A stretch of DNA of 64,000 bases from Muricauda sp. SCSIO 65647 (GCF_021534965.1 NZ_CP091037.1:2673501-2737500), one strand, 5' to 3'; shown: positions 33,353 to 45,170, counted from the first letter of the stretch. Notes: generated from the letters alone by a model not told the origin. Numbers and translations are program-made.

Positions 33353-34216
33353 ATGGATCTTTTACCCGATATTCTTGCACACGGCGAGCCCATCACTACT
33401 TTGACAGACATTGATCCAAAAACCTTTAAAAAAGAATTTTTTAATAAAAAAAAGCCGGTGCTTCTCAAGGGATTTGCCAAAAAATGGCCAGCCTTTCACA
33501 AGTGGAATTTCGATTTTTTTGCAAATCTTCAAATTGAAGATCAAATCGATATGGAAGTAGGCAATGTGCTCAACAAAGATACGGTGCTTACCGAGCGAAA
33601 AATCAAGGATTTTTTGGAGGACGTAAGGGACAATAAAGACAAAGGGACCGATGATAAAACATACTTGACAGCCTATCAGATTTTTGAGGAGTTTCCAGAG
33701 TTGCTCAATGATGTTGATTTTTCATATTTGACCGACAACACCGTTGATGATGTGCCCGCTGTTTGGATCGGCCCTAAAGGAACGATTACAGGGTTGCATT
33801 CAGATGACCACAATAATATGCTGGCCCAAATCGTAGGGCGAAAGATAATGATCGTGGCATCGCCTAAATTCAAGCAAAATTTTTATCCAAGCCCAAAATT
33901 TGATTATGGAGCTGTTTTGAGCAGAGTAGATCTCAACAATTTTGATGAGGAAAAGTTTCCCGCATTCAGGGAGATAGAGTTTTTCATAGTTGAGCTAGAG
34001 CCTGGTGATGTACTCTATAACCCTAAGGGGTGGTGGCACTATGTCAAGTCGTTGGAACCTTCTATCAGTACCAATACCTTTGCATACACAAGAGGTGATA
34101 TGGTTTTTTTGCGGCCTGTCGAGTGGTTGAAAATAACATTGCACCATCGTGGTCTTTATAAAGCCAACAACTGCACCTGTCACGCTGTTGTCAATGGTGT
34201 ACGGGTGGCAAAGTGA
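33353..34216 (+). CDS. JmjC-like cupin (Fe(II)/2-oxoglutarate oxygenase family)
   Basis: 287 aa, cytosolic. Cupin_8/JmjC fold: an N-terminal segment KKPVLLKGFAKKWPAFHKW, the metal motif HSDDH (H149-x-D151), then GDVLYNPKGWWHYV (H229), giving the full H-x-D...H facial triad. Bacterial members hydroxylate proteins such as ribosomal proteins, or small molecules. The C-terminus carries NNCTCHAVVNG. It sits between an outer-membrane protein and OmpA-like genes, without obvious operon partners, so no substrate is suggested. Confidence 0.85.
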   Translation: MDLLPDILAHGEPITTLTDIDPKTFKKEFFNKKKPVLLKGFAKKWPAFHKWNFDFFANLQIEDQIDMEVGNVLNKDTVLTERKIKDFLEDVRDNKDKGTDDKTYLTAYQIFEEFPELLNDVDFSYLTDNTVDDVPAVWIGPKGTITGLHSDDHNNMLAQIVGRKIMIVASPKFKQNFYPSPKFDYGAVLSRVDLNNFDEEKFPAFREIEFFIVELEPGDVLYNPKGWWHYVKSLEPSISTNTFAYTRGDMVFLRPVEWLKITLHHRGLYKANNCTCHAVVNGVRVAK

Positions 34217-34254
34217 CCGATTTTAGGTAACGTAAGGTCAGTGGCCCATTTCTT

Positions 34255-35334
34255 ATGAGACAGCCTACCTTAAATAGCGCTCTTTTTTTTGTGGTCGGGT
34301 TCAGTTTTGCACAGAACCTGGTCAAGAACCCCAGTTTTGAAGATTTTGTTGAATGCCCAAATGCCTTGGGCACATTCAATGAGCATGTTCACCATTGGGG
34401 CACACCGACAGCAGGTACTACCGACTACTTCAACAGTTGTAGTAAGGTTATGGGAGCACCTGAAAATTTCAATGGCATACAGCATCCTAAGTTTGGCAAC
34501 GCTTATGCAGGGCTCTATTTTTTTGCGCCGGCTGACTATCGCGAATATGTGCAAGTAGAGCTATCTAGACCTCTCAGAAAAGACAAGACCTATCATTTGA
34601 AATTTCATATCAGTTTGGCCGAGGGCTCTGATTTTGCGGTTAAGGATTTTGGGGTGCTGTTCTCTTACCTTCCCATTGACATTGCAACAAAGAAAAACCT
34701 ATCAAAGGGACGGCTTTACAAAATGAAGAACAACAAAATGCATTCCTTTGAAATCAATCACCCCGAATTTCACCAAAACAAGACCGATTGGCTTGAGGTC
34801 AATGCGCAATTTATTGCCAAAGGTTTTGAACGTTATTTGATTTTAGGCAATCTTCGTGAAAATGCCGCGACCCGTAGGATCAAAACCAAGCGGCGTGAAA
34901 CAAAAAAAGGCGCCTACTATTATATTGACATGGTTGCCATTTCATCAAGCGAGAATGAAATGGAACGACAAGCTTTTGATATTGATTCAACGTACGCCTT
35001 TAAAAACGTACATTTTGAATTTGATAGTTTTCAATTGAACGCAAAGGCAAAAACGGAACTTGACCAAATTTTTGGTTATTTGAACAAAAACCCAGATTTC
35101 GAGATCGAAATACGCGCCCATACCGATAGTAGGGGGGGTACAGCATACAATAAAAGACTTTCAGAGAGCAGGGCCAAATCAATAGTCTCTTATTTGTTAG
35201 ATCTTGGCCTATCAAAGACCCGGGTGTTTTCAAAAGGATTTGGCAGTAGCAAGCCAATTGCCGATAATGCGACCGAAGAAGGCCGTCAAAAGAACCGCAG
35301 GGCCGAGTTTGAGTTCAAAAAAGAGCATGATTGA
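34255..35334 (+). CDS. OmpA-family protein, tandem copy 1
   Basis: 359 aa. Signal peptide ends GFSFAQ. The N-terminal ~220 residues form a jelly-roll-like domain (LVKNPSFEDFVECP, GTPTAGTTDYFNSC, YAGLYFFAPADYREYVQ), and residues ~245-355 the OmpA peptidoglycan-binding domain (VHFEFDSFQLNAKAKTELDQI, IEIRAHTDSRGG, NKRLSESRAKSIVSYL, RRAEFEF). It probably bridges the outer membrane and cell wall. The next gene is a paralogue with the same layout, so the pair arose by tandem duplication. Confidence 0.82.
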   Translation: MRQPTLNSALFFVVGFSFAQNLVKNPSFEDFVECPNALGTFNEHVHHWGTPTAGTTDYFNSCSKVMGAPENFNGIQHPKFGNAYAGLYFFAPADYREYVQVELSRPLRKDKTYHLKFHISLAEGSDFAVKDFGVLFSYLPIDIATKKNLSKGRLYKMKNNKMHSFEINHPEFHQNKTDWLEVNAQFIAKGFERYLILGNLRENAATRRIKTKRRETKKGAYYYIDMVAISSSENEMERQAFDIDSTYAFKNVHFEFDSFQLNAKAKTELDQIFGYLNKNPDFEIEIRAHTDSRGGTAYNKRLSESRAKSIVSYLLDLGLSKTRVFSKGFGSSKPIADNATEEGRQKNRRAEFEFKKEHD

Positions 35335-35472
35335 TCAGCACCATTTCTTTTTAATGGTTCGCAACAAAAAATTGCTTCTGGGCAATAAATCCGGTAAAAA
35401 TTTGTTGTTCTGAATAATAACTGACTACAAAAAGCACTTTTAGAACACGAGTGTTTAGTGTCGCATCTAAAC

Positions 35473-36567
35473 ATGATGGTTCGGGAAATTCAGATTTTTT
35501 CGGTCATTTTATTTTTTATCCAGGTTTTTTGTGCCCATGCACAAAATTTGGTCATCAACGGTGGATTTGAACAGTATATTTCTTGCCCACAAGAGATGAG
35601 CAATCTTTCCAAAGATGTTAAGAGCATCACCGCCCCAACCAAAGGTACGACTGACTATTTTAACAAATGTGGCTCATTGGAGATGGGCGTACCCAAGAAC
35701 TTTAAAGGTGAGCAAAAAGCATTTGAAGGTGATGCCTATGCGGGCCTTCATTTCTATGCACCGAACGAATATCGAGAATATCTACAGTTTGAATTCAAAG
35801 AGCCCCTAAAGAAAGGAAAACTGTACCGAGTTTCAATAAGGGTAAGCTTGGCGGAAGAATCTGTGGTGGCCATGCAAGAAATGTCGGCATTGTTTGTATC
35901 CGGTTCTTTTAAAGCCGAGATCAACCAGAATTTATCACCCCGAAGAATGGAAAGATTCAATGTAGAAAAATATTCCTATGTCAAACTCGAGACAAAAGAT
36001 GTGTTGTTTGACAGTGAAAACTGGGCAGAAGTGACCAGTGAGTTTGTTGCCAAAGGCTACGAAAAGTATATGGTCATAGGTAATTTCAAGAACAACAAAA
36101 CCTCTCGAAAAATTAGGCTCGAGGTAGAAGAGAACAAACCGGTAGAGATGTCATATTACTTCATAGATGAGGTTTCGGTCACCTATCTAAGGGATGCGCA
36201 GTATGAACTTGACAAACCATTTGTATTGAACCAACTACTATTCGAATTTGATGAATTTAATTTGACCGAAGAGGGAAAAAGAGATATCAGAAAAATTTAC
36301 AGCCACTTGAGGAAGCATCCTAAACTTAAACTGACCATCAATGGGCATACTGATGATTTGGGCACTGATCCCTACAACAAGTATCTTTCTTCGCGAAGGG
36401 CTTGGACGGTAGCAAAATACCTACATGAACTGGGTCTCGACAAGAAACGCATTTCTTGGGAGGGTCACGGTGAAAACATGCCCGCTATCAAAGATATTAC
36501 AGAGAAGGGCAGAGAGAAGAACAGAAGGGTCGAGTTTGTGATGACCGAATTTGAAGATGATCATTAA
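35473..36567 (+). CDS. OmpA-family protein, tandem copy 2
   Basis: 364 aa from ATG 35473 (MMVREIQIFSVILFF signal); a GTG at 35458 also opens the frame. Layout as copy 1: LVINGGFEQYISCP, APTKGTTDYFNKC, YAGLHFYAPNEYREYLQ, then LLFEFDEFNLTEEGKRDI, LTINGHTDDLGTDPYNKYLS and RRVEFVM of the OmpA domain. It differs from copy 1 throughout, so the duplication is old. Lies 138 bp after copy 1. A single-domain response regulator gene follows by 84 bp, with no firm link to it. Confidence 0.82.
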   Translation: MMVREIQIFSVILFFIQVFCAHAQNLVINGGFEQYISCPQEMSNLSKDVKSITAPTKGTTDYFNKCGSLEMGVPKNFKGEQKAFEGDAYAGLHFYAPNEYREYLQFEFKEPLKKGKLYRVSIRVSLAEESVVAMQEMSALFVSGSFKAEINQNLSPRRMERFNVEKYSYVKLETKDVLFDSENWAEVTSEFVAKGYEKYMVIGNFKNNKTSRKIRLEVEENKPVEMSYYFIDEVSVTYLRDAQYELDKPFVLNQLLFEFDEFNLTEEGKRDIRKIYSHLRKHPKLKLTINGHTDDLGTDPYNKYLSSRRAWTVAKYLHELGLDKKRISWEGHGENMPAIKDITEKGREKNRRVEFVMTEFEDDH

Positions 36568-36651
36568 TTGAATTTTAATTTTTCATTTTGCGACATATTC
36601 ATACTTTCGTGGTATTGAAAAAAGTAACCAAACAAATTATCTTGAAAATCT

Positions 36652-37053
36652 TTGGGCAAACTCAAATCCATTTTGTTGATCGATGACGATGAAGTCACGA
36701 ACTATGTGAATTCCATCCTTTTTAAAAAAGCAGATTGCTGTGAAAAACTCGAGATTTGTCAAGACGGACAAGCAGCACTGAATTTCCTCAATAATTGTAT
36801 AGCACAGAGAACCCATTTTCCAGAAATCATTTTATTGGATATCAACATGCCCAAAATGTCGGGTTGGGAGTTTATAGATGAATATATTAAAATCGAAAAA
36901 GCCTATAGACAAAATACCGCCGTGGTTATGTTGACCACATCGTTAAACGTAAAAGATGAGGTGTTTTTACAACATTACGAAGAAGTAAGGGCATTTTGCC
37001 ATAAACCCTTATCTGTCGGGCAGATCAATGGTTTGGTAAGGGCCTACTCGTGA
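36652..37053 (+). CDS. Single-domain CheY-like response regulator
   Basis: 133 aa from TTG 36652; an in-frame TGA at 36643 excludes an earlier start. The acidic pocket DDDE is at 11-14, phosphoacceptor Asp63 in ILLDINMP, Thr96 region VVMLTTS and Lys118 in FCHKPLS. No output domain follows, so it acts by protein interaction or phosphotransfer, as Rcp1-type regulators do. No kinase is adjacent. A one-mismatch -7 box (TACTTTCG, about 36603) precedes it. Confidence 0.85.
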   Translation: MGKLKSILLIDDDEVTNYVNSILFKKADCCEKLEICQDGQAALNFLNNCIAQRTHFPEIILLDINMPKMSGWEFIDEYIKIEKAYRQNTAVVMLTTSLNVKDEVFLQHYEEVRAFCHKPLSVGQINGLVRAYS

Positions 37054-37127
37054 TACATTTTATTTCTTGACGACTTTTCTTCGGCAAACCGTTCAAAAGC
37101 CTATTTTTATTGGAAATTAGTGTTGCT

Positions 37128-38753
37128 ATGCGAATTCTTGTTTCCCTTTCCCTTGTTTTCTTAATGCTATCGTGCAGTACCCGCGAACCTGTTGAACTTA
37201 TAGTTCACAATGCCAATGTCTATACGGTCGACAGCGTTTTTTCAAAAGCCACGGCTTTTGCCGTGAACGATGGTACATTTGTGGCGGTTGGGTCAAATGA
37301 TGCCATTGTAAAAAAATATACTTCGAAAAATATGTTGGATGCCAATGGCAAGACCATTGTACCTGGTTTGATCGATGCACATTGTCACTTTTATGGCCTT
37401 GGCCTTAACCAACAGGTGGTTGATTTGGTAGGCACCAAAAGCTTTGATGAGGTCGTACAAAGGGTACTTGATTTTCGCAATGAAAACCCTGACGCAGAAG
37501 TCATCAGTGGTCGTGGATGGGATCAAAACGATTGGGAGGTCAAGGAATTCCCCACCAGTCTACAGCTCGACAAATTATTTGCAAATACCCCTGTAGTGCT
37601 CGAAAGAGTCGATGGCCACGCCTATTTGGTCAACCAAAAGGCTCTTGATATGGCCGGTATCACCAACGAAACCAAAGTTGAGGGAGGTGAAATCGTAAGG
37701 GAAAGCAGTGGCCACGCAACGGGTGTTTTGATTGACGCCCCAATGGCTTTGGTCGATGCCGTACTGCCAAAACCCGATGTGAATACCAGTGCCAGGGCAT
37801 TAAAGGATGCAGAGCGTATCTGCTTTGATTATGGCTTGACCACCGTTAACGATGCGGGGCTGGGCCGTTCCACAATTGAATTGATCGATAGTTTGCAAAA
37901 AATGGGTGAATTGAAAATGCGTGTCTATGCCATGGTGAGCAACTCAGAAGAAAACCTCGATCACTTCTTGAACAAGGGTATAGTCAAGACCGATAAACTC
38001 AATGTTCGGTCTGTAAAAGTGTACGGTGATGGGGCATTGGGTTCTCGTGGCGCGGCATTGCGTGCACCGTATAGCGATAAGCCTGGTCATTTTGGGGCCA
38101 TGGTCACGCCAGTAGAAAAAATTGGGGAGCTTGCAGAACGTATTGCTGCTTCTCAATACCAAATGAATACGCACGCCATAGGCGATTCTGCCAATATTGT
38201 CATTTTGAAAGCCTATCGGAACGCTTTGCAGGGAAAGGATGACCGTCGCTGGAAGATTGAACATGCACAAGTCATTTCAATTGAAGACTTTGATTATTTT
38301 GAGGGAGGAATCATTCCCTCTGTGCAACCCACACATGCGACCAGTGACATGTACTGGGCCGAAGATCGATTGGGGCCTGAAAGGGTAAAAGGGGCCTATG
38401 CCTTCAAGACCTTATTGGACAAAGCGGGAACAGTTGCCCTAGGCACTGATTTTCCGGTGGAGCGGGTGAGTCCATTCTTGACCTTTTATGCCGCAGTGGC
38501 GAGAAAAGATTTGGAGCATTATCCCGAAGGTGGATTTCAGATGAAAGACGCCTTATCACGTGAAGAAACCCTGAAGGGCATGACCATTTGGGCCGCATAT
38601 TCCAATTTTGAGGAACATGAAAAAGGAAGCATTGAAGCGGGCAAGTTTGCAGATTTCGTGATTTTGAGCGATGATATCATGATCGTACCCGAAGGGGAGA
38701 TTCCGAACCTAAAGGCCGAACAGGTTTTTTTGGGCGGGGAAAAGGTCAAATAA
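37128..38753 (+). CDS. Amidohydrolase lipoprotein (YtcJ-like)
   Basis: 541 aa from ATG 37128; a TTG six codons earlier is less likely. Lipoprotein signal ends MLSC (Cys16). Amidohydro_3 features: PGLIDAHCHFYG (metal His pair), SGRGWDQNDW, NDAGLGRSTIELID, KVYGDGALGSRGAAL, THAIGDSAN, IEHAQ and ALGTDFPVERV (catalytic Asp). These metal hydrolases act on amides or related bonds; members of this branch are usually cytosolic, so the lipoprotein signal suggests action in the envelope. Substrate unknown. Confidence 0.85.
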   Translation: MRILVSLSLVFLMLSCSTREPVELIVHNANVYTVDSVFSKATAFAVNDGTFVAVGSNDAIVKKYTSKNMLDANGKTIVPGLIDAHCHFYGLGLNQQVVDLVGTKSFDEVVQRVLDFRNENPDAEVISGRGWDQNDWEVKEFPTSLQLDKLFANTPVVLERVDGHAYLVNQKALDMAGITNETKVEGGEIVRESSGHATGVLIDAPMALVDAVLPKPDVNTSARALKDAERICFDYGLTTVNDAGLGRSTIELIDSLQKMGELKMRVYAMVSNSEENLDHFLNKGIVKTDKLNVRSVKVYGDGALGSRGAALRAPYSDKPGHFGAMVTPVEKIGELAERIAASQYQMNTHAIGDSANIVILKAYRNALQGKDDRRWKIEHAQVISIEDFDYFEGGIIPSVQPTHATSDMYWAEDRLGPERVKGAYAFKTLLDKAGTVALGTDFPVERVSPFLTFYAAVARKDLEHYPEGGFQMKDALSREETLKGMTIWAAYSNFEEHEKGSIEAGKFADFVILSDDIMIVPEGEIPNLKAEQVFLGGEKVK

Positions 38754-38756
38754 AAA

Positions 38757-38776
38757 ACCGAGGTGTAAGCCTCGGT
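38757..38776 (-). terminator. Terminator of the DUF2911 gene
   Basis: ACCGAGG / CCTCGGT stem (7 bp) with a 6-nt loop; on the minus strand it is followed by six Ts. It also sits 4 bp after the amidohydrolase stop. Confidence 0.75.
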
Positions 38777-38801
38777 CCATAGTATTGTTTGATGTGATCT
38801 T

Positions 38802-39332
38802 TTAGAATGCCATAGGAACACTTACCCTGGTTGTGCCCCAACCCATATGTAGGTTTCCGTCATCGTCAAAGGCGATTGAAAAAGCTTCGAGGTTTTCAGA
38901 ACCACTACTTGCCTTAGCAGAGATACGGGCGACATCGGCATCGCTGTTATATGAATAAGCACCCCATTGGTTCAGGTTTTTATTCAAAATGACGGTCCAT
39001 TCACCCTCACCGGGTATTGTGAAAAGCGAATACGTTCCGGCTTTTATCTCTTGCCCACCAATTTTTGCGTCTTTGTAAAAAGTGATTTCAGGTGCTTCAT
39101 TGGCGCCGGTCCTCCAGACCTTGCCCTCTGGAGCCAATTCTGAAAGGCTACGGCCCTTTAACTGGGGCCTGCTGTAAATGATACGAACGTTCTTGTCAGC
39201 TACCCTGTAACTTGCAGGATAGGCGGCAATATCAGCAGGGCTTTTATCTAGACCGCTGAATTCTTGGGCATTGATTTCATTACTGCAGACCAGTGCGACG
39301 GTCAGCGCAAAAAACAAATAAATCTTTTTCAT
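38802..39332 (-). CDS. DUF2911 domain protein, exported
   Basis: 176 aa with a signal peptide (MKKIYLFFALTVALVCSNEINAQ). DUF2911 hallmarks are VADKNVRIIYSRPQLKGRSLSEL, GKVWRTGANEAPEITFYKDAKIGGQEIKAGTYSLFTIPGEGEWTVI, split here as LKGRSLSELAPEGKVWRTG and GTYSLFTIPGEGEWTVILN. The domain is very common in Bacteroidota, predicted beta-sandwich, periplasmic, function unknown. Convergent with the amidohydrolase and separated by a terminator. Confidence 0.85.
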   Translation of the reverse strand: MKKIYLFFALTVALVCSNEINAQEFSGLDKSPADIAAYPASYRVADKNVRIIYSRPQLKGRSLSELAPEGKVWRTGANEAPEITFYKDAKIGGQEIKAGTYSLFTIPGEGEWTVILNKNLNQWGAYSYNSDADVARISAKASSGSENLEAFSIAFDDDGNLHMGWGTTRVSVPMAF

Positions 39333-39570
39333 GATATATGTTTTGGTTAAAAGTCAAAACTAGAATCTATTCTTTTTTAAGTTTTATAAAAAGTAGTTAA
39401 AATTTTCACTTTCGATTTGATGTCTTTGAGAGTAAGAACAGAGCTATTTCTTTCAATAAGTATAATATTTTATATTTTTAATTATAAAATGTAATAATTT
39501 AATCATTATATATTTTTAATTTATAATTATAGATTCATCTTTGTACAAATATTGTTATAAAGATTAAAAT

Positions 39571-41241
39571 ATGTGCGGAATTGTTTGTGCATTTGACCTT
39601 AAGCAAGGTACCGAGGTGCTACGGCCACAATTATTGGAAATGTCAAAAAAAGTTAGGCATCGAGGCCCTGACTGGAGTGGCATTTATGCCAACGAGAAGG
39701 CCATTTTGGCCCATGAACGTTTGGCCATAGTAGACCCGGCATCGGGCAAGCAACCTTTGGTGAGTCCTGATGAAAAGTTGATTTTGGCGGCCAATGGCGA
39801 AATATATAACCATAGAGAGCTGAGAAAGCAATTCGAGGGCAAATATGATTTCAAAACCATGTCAGATTGCGAGGTCATTTTGGCATTGTACCAAGAAAAG
39901 GGTCCTGATTTCATCGACGAAATGAACGGCATCTTCGGTTTTGCCATTTACGATACAGAAAAGGACGAGTATTTTATTGCCCGTGACCATAAGGGCATTA
40001 TTCCCCTGTATATCGGTTGGGACCGCAACGGAACCTTTTATGTAGCTTCAGAATTAAAAGCGCTTGAAGGTGTTTGTTCGAAGATTGAGCTTTTCCCTCC
40101 CGGTCACTACCTGCACAGTACCGACGGAGAGTTCAAGCGATGGTACCAAAGAGATTGGATGGAGTATGAGGCGGTAAAAGAGAATGAGACCAGTATTAAA
40201 GAGGTGCGAGATGCCCTTGAAGCGGCCGTGCACCGACAATTGATGTCTGATGTGCCCTACGGTGTGCTGCTTTCGGGCGGATTGGATTCTTCGGTTACTT
40301 CCGCAATAGCAAAAAAATATTCCCAAAAAAGAATTGAATCAGATGATACCAAAGATGCGTGGTGGCCCCAGTTGCACTCTTTTTCGGTAGGTTTGGAAGG
40401 TTCACCTGATCTGGCCGCCGCGCAATTGGTTGCTGACCATATAGGAACGGTTCATCACGAGATCAAGTTCACCATACAAGAAGGCCTTGATGCCATCAGG
40501 GATGTTATCTACAATTTAGAAACGTATGACATCACCACGATAAGGGCCTCTACCCCGATGTATTTGATGGCCCGTGTGATTAAGTCAATGGGTATCAAGA
40601 TGGTGCTTTCGGGTGAAGGCGCTGATGAGTTGTTTGGTGGGTATCTATACTTTCATAAGGCCCCGAGTCCAAAAGATTTTCACGAAGAGACGGTTCGAAA
40701 GCTGGGCAAATTGCACATGTATGATTGCTTAAGGGCCAACAAATCCCTTGCAGCATGGGGTATTGAGGGCCGGGTACCGTTTTTGGATAAAGAATTTATC
40801 GATGTTGCCATGCGTATCAACCCCAAAGACAAAATGATCAATGGAGAACGTATGGAAAAATGGGTGGTTCGCAAGGCTTTTGAATCATATCTGCCAGAAA
40901 GTGTGGCTTGGAGACAAAAAGAACAGTTTTCTGATGGAGTGGGGTACAGTTGGATCGACACCTTGAAAGAATTGGTCGAAAGTGAAATTTCTGATGAACA
41001 AATGAAGAATGCCCATTTCAAGTTTCCGATACAGACCCCGGCCACTAAAGAAGAATATTATTATCGATCTATATTCGAAGATCATTTTCCATCAGATGCT
41101 GCTGCGCTAAGTGTACCTCAAGAACCATCGGTGGCCTGTAGTACCAAAATAGCATTAGAGTGGGATGAGGCCTTCAAGAACATGAATGACCCATCAGGTA
41201 GGGCGGTTGCCAAAGTGCACGAAGACGCCTATGTAAAATAA
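39571..41241 (+). CDS. asnB: Asparagine synthase B (glutamine-hydrolysing)
   Basis: 556 aa. Cys2 nucleophile in MCGIVCAFD, glutaminase domain to ~190 with RHRGPDWSG and NGEIYNH, then the synthetase domain with PP-loop SGGLDSS near residue 234 and GEGADELFGGY. Converts aspartate plus glutamine and ATP to asparagine. Preceded by ~75 bp of almost pure A/T (39465-39540) ending in CATCTTTG, a one-mismatch -7 box, which may act as an UP-like element giving strong expression. A good terminator follows. Confidence 0.96.
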   Translation: MCGIVCAFDLKQGTEVLRPQLLEMSKKVRHRGPDWSGIYANEKAILAHERLAIVDPASGKQPLVSPDEKLILAANGEIYNHRELRKQFEGKYDFKTMSDCEVILALYQEKGPDFIDEMNGIFGFAIYDTEKDEYFIARDHKGIIPLYIGWDRNGTFYVASELKALEGVCSKIELFPPGHYLHSTDGEFKRWYQRDWMEYEAVKENETSIKEVRDALEAAVHRQLMSDVPYGVLLSGGLDSSVTSAIAKKYSQKRIESDDTKDAWWPQLHSFSVGLEGSPDLAAAQLVADHIGTVHHEIKFTIQEGLDAIRDVIYNLETYDITTIRASTPMYLMARVIKSMGIKMVLSGEGADELFGGYLYFHKAPSPKDFHEETVRKLGKLHMYDCLRANKSLAAWGIEGRVPFLDKEFIDVAMRINPKDKMINGERMEKWVVRKAFESYLPESVAWRQKEQFSDGVGYSWIDTLKELVESEISDEQMKNAHFKFPIQTPATKEEYYYRSIFEDHFPSDAAALSVPQEPSVACSTKIALEWDEAFKNMNDPSGRAVAKVHEDAYVK

Positions 41242-41302
41242 AGCTTGTTTTCATTTTTAGGGAATAGGCCTGTATTTTTTAATTCATTTGAATTAGTCCG
41301 TG

Positions 41303-43417
<2,115 letters not shown>

Positions 43418-43437
43418 ATAACGATAGTTTCACAACA

Positions 43438-43467
43438 AAAACCCTGACTGAACCGTCAGGGTTTTTT
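43438..43467 (+). terminator. Terminator of gyrB
   Basis: AAAACCCTGAC / GTCAGGGTTTT stem with a TGAACC loop and T6. Confidence 0.88.
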
Positions 43468-43490
43468 AGTTTTAAGAAAAATTTTACAAA

Positions 43491-44501
43491 ATGAAGCGAA
43501 TTATATGGTTGGCTGCTTTATTGTTGGCCACTTTTGGAAGAGGCCAAGATTTAAACGACCTCTTCATTTCTGGTCTTGACGATGCAGAACGTTTTGCGAA
43601 CGATTATTTGAGGCCTGTTCAGGAGGCCGGAATCTACAGTGTCTCAAATGGATGGTACAATACCGCAGATGCAAAGCCCCTTGGTGGCTTCGAAATATCA
43701 ATAATCGGTAATCTGACGGGCTTCAAGAACAAAGATGACAAAAAGGCTTTTGTTTTAGACCCAAGTGATTATGACAATTTAGATTTTGTGGATAACCCCG
43801 GTACACCTAGACAAGTTTCCACCGCATTGGGTGACATTGAAGATGTTAGAGTCTTTGTTGAAGATGAAAACGGACTTTTGAGGGAAGAATTTGAATTGCC
43901 CTCCGGTTTGGCCTCTGAAGACTTCAACTTCGTTCCCTCTGGCTATATTCAGGCGAGTGTGGGCTTGATAAAGGGTCTTGAGGTAAAGGCACGTTTTCTG
44001 CCAAAGATAAAATTCGATGATGATGCCGAGATCGGCCTTTTTGGCGCCGGTATTCAATATGAATTCACCAAATTGTTGCCTGCTGATAAATTATTGCCAG
44101 TGGCCATATCGGCAGTCATTGGCTATACTGGCATGAATGGCGAATACGATTTTACCGATTCTAACGTAATTGATGGTAGCAATCAGCGCATCGATGCCTC
44201 TTTCAATACATGGAATTTTAGTGCCGTAATCTCCACAAGAAAGATTCCGGTCATTAATTTTTATGGCGGAATCGGCTACATTACAGGGAAATCAGATATA
44301 GACCTGCTGGGTGAGTATGTGGTATCATCAGGCCCGTTTCAGAACACTTATATAGACCCCTTTACGGTATCAAACGATGCCAGTGGGGTTGCGGCCACCC
44401 TGGGCACCAAGATAAAATTGGGCTTTTTCAGAATCAATGTCGATTATAATATAGCAGAATTCAGTACGTTGACAGCCGGTATCCATTTCGGGTTTCGTTA
44501 A
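43491..44501 (+). CDS. DUF6588 family exported protein, probable outer-membrane barrel
   Basis: 336 aa with signal peptide (MKRIIWLAALLLATFGRGQ). The segments AGIYSVSNGWYNTADAKPLGG and LGGFEISIIGNLTGF, and the C-terminal beta-strands ending ITAGIHFGFR-like TLTAGIHFGFR, match DUF6588. Alternating strand pattern and terminal aromatic residue suggest an outer-membrane barrel. Function unknown; starts 24 bp after the gyrB terminator, so it needs its own promoter, which I did not find. A very strong hairpin follows. Confidence 0.75.
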   Translation: MKRIIWLAALLLATFGRGQDLNDLFISGLDDAERFANDYLRPVQEAGIYSVSNGWYNTADAKPLGGFEISIIGNLTGFKNKDDKKAFVLDPSDYDNLDFVDNPGTPRQVSTALGDIEDVRVFVEDENGLLREEFELPSGLASEDFNFVPSGYIQASVGLIKGLEVKARFLPKIKFDDDAEIGLFGAGIQYEFTKLLPADKLLPVAISAVIGYTGMNGEYDFTDSNVIDGSNQRIDASFNTWNFSAVISTRKIPVINFYGGIGYITGKSDIDLLGEYVVSSGPFQNTYIDPFTVSNDASGVAATLGTKIKLGFFRINVDYNIAEFSTLTAGIHFGFR

Positions 44502-44527
44502 AAACGTTGAATAACCGACCAAAACAA

Positions 44528-44555
44528 GAGGCCCCGGCAATACTGCCGGGGCCTC
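44528..44555. terminator. Bidirectional-type terminator hairpin
   Basis: A 12-bp perfect GC-rich stem GAGGCCCCGGCA / TGCCGGGGCCTC with a 4-nt loop, between convergent genes; T-runs are short on either side. Confidence 0.7.
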
Positions 44556-44586
44556 TTCATTCTCGTATAGCGTCTGACCATATTTT

Positions 44587-44961
44587 TTATTCTCGAGTGG
44601 CGAACAAGCTTCCATCTTGCTGGGCAAGTGTTTGTGGCTGTTCTGTCTTTTTCAGGGTTACGTGGGCATCGGGCATATCGGTGCCACGGTATTCAATGGT
44701 ATAAATGCCATCACTGACACTCCAACCAAAATCGGTATAAAATTCCAATTTGTCGTCAGTGTAGCTATGGTACCTTCCTAAGAAAGCATCGTTGAAAATC
44801 CACTCTTGACGTTCTGAAGTGATATTTTGGCCTTTATTATCTTCGGTAAACACTGCCTTTGACCAAATGCCAAGTATTGGGTCATTGTTCTCGGGTACGC
44901 GGGTACAGTTACTTATCGCGATGATTACCGCCAAGGCCAGTAATGAAAAGAGCCTTTTCAT
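44587..44961 (-). CDS. Small hypothetical lipoprotein
   Basis: 124 aa from ATG 44959-44961 (MKRLFSLLALAVIIAIS); a longer frame to 45045 has an unlikely hydrophilic prefix. The signal ends with SNC (Cys19), an atypical lipobox with Asn before Cys. The mature part (PILGIWSKAVFTEDN, EWIFNDAFLGRYHSY, GIYTIEYRG) has the feel of a lipocalin-like small beta domain, as in many Bacteroidota lipoproteins, but no exact family is recognised. Confidence 0.65.
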   Translation of the reverse strand: MKRLFSLLALAVIIAISNCTRVPENNDPILGIWSKAVFTEDNKGQNITSERQEWIFNDAFLGRYHSYTDDKLEFYTDFGWSVSDGIYTIEYRGTDMPDAHVTLKKTEQPQTLAQQDGSLFATRE

Positions 44962-45170
44962 AGACGTAGGTAAGTTTAGATTTGGGATTGTTATAACGAT
45001 TTGACAGCTGTGATTATTGTAAAAAATCGTCATACGGTACACCAAAGGAAAATCTTTCGATGAACGACACTTTTCTTTAACAAACAGTAGAGGTTTCTCA
45101 GTAGGTGGAATAATGTCAAAATCCTATTATTTATCTGATTAAAGTCATGAAACCAGAGGTAGATTTTCGC

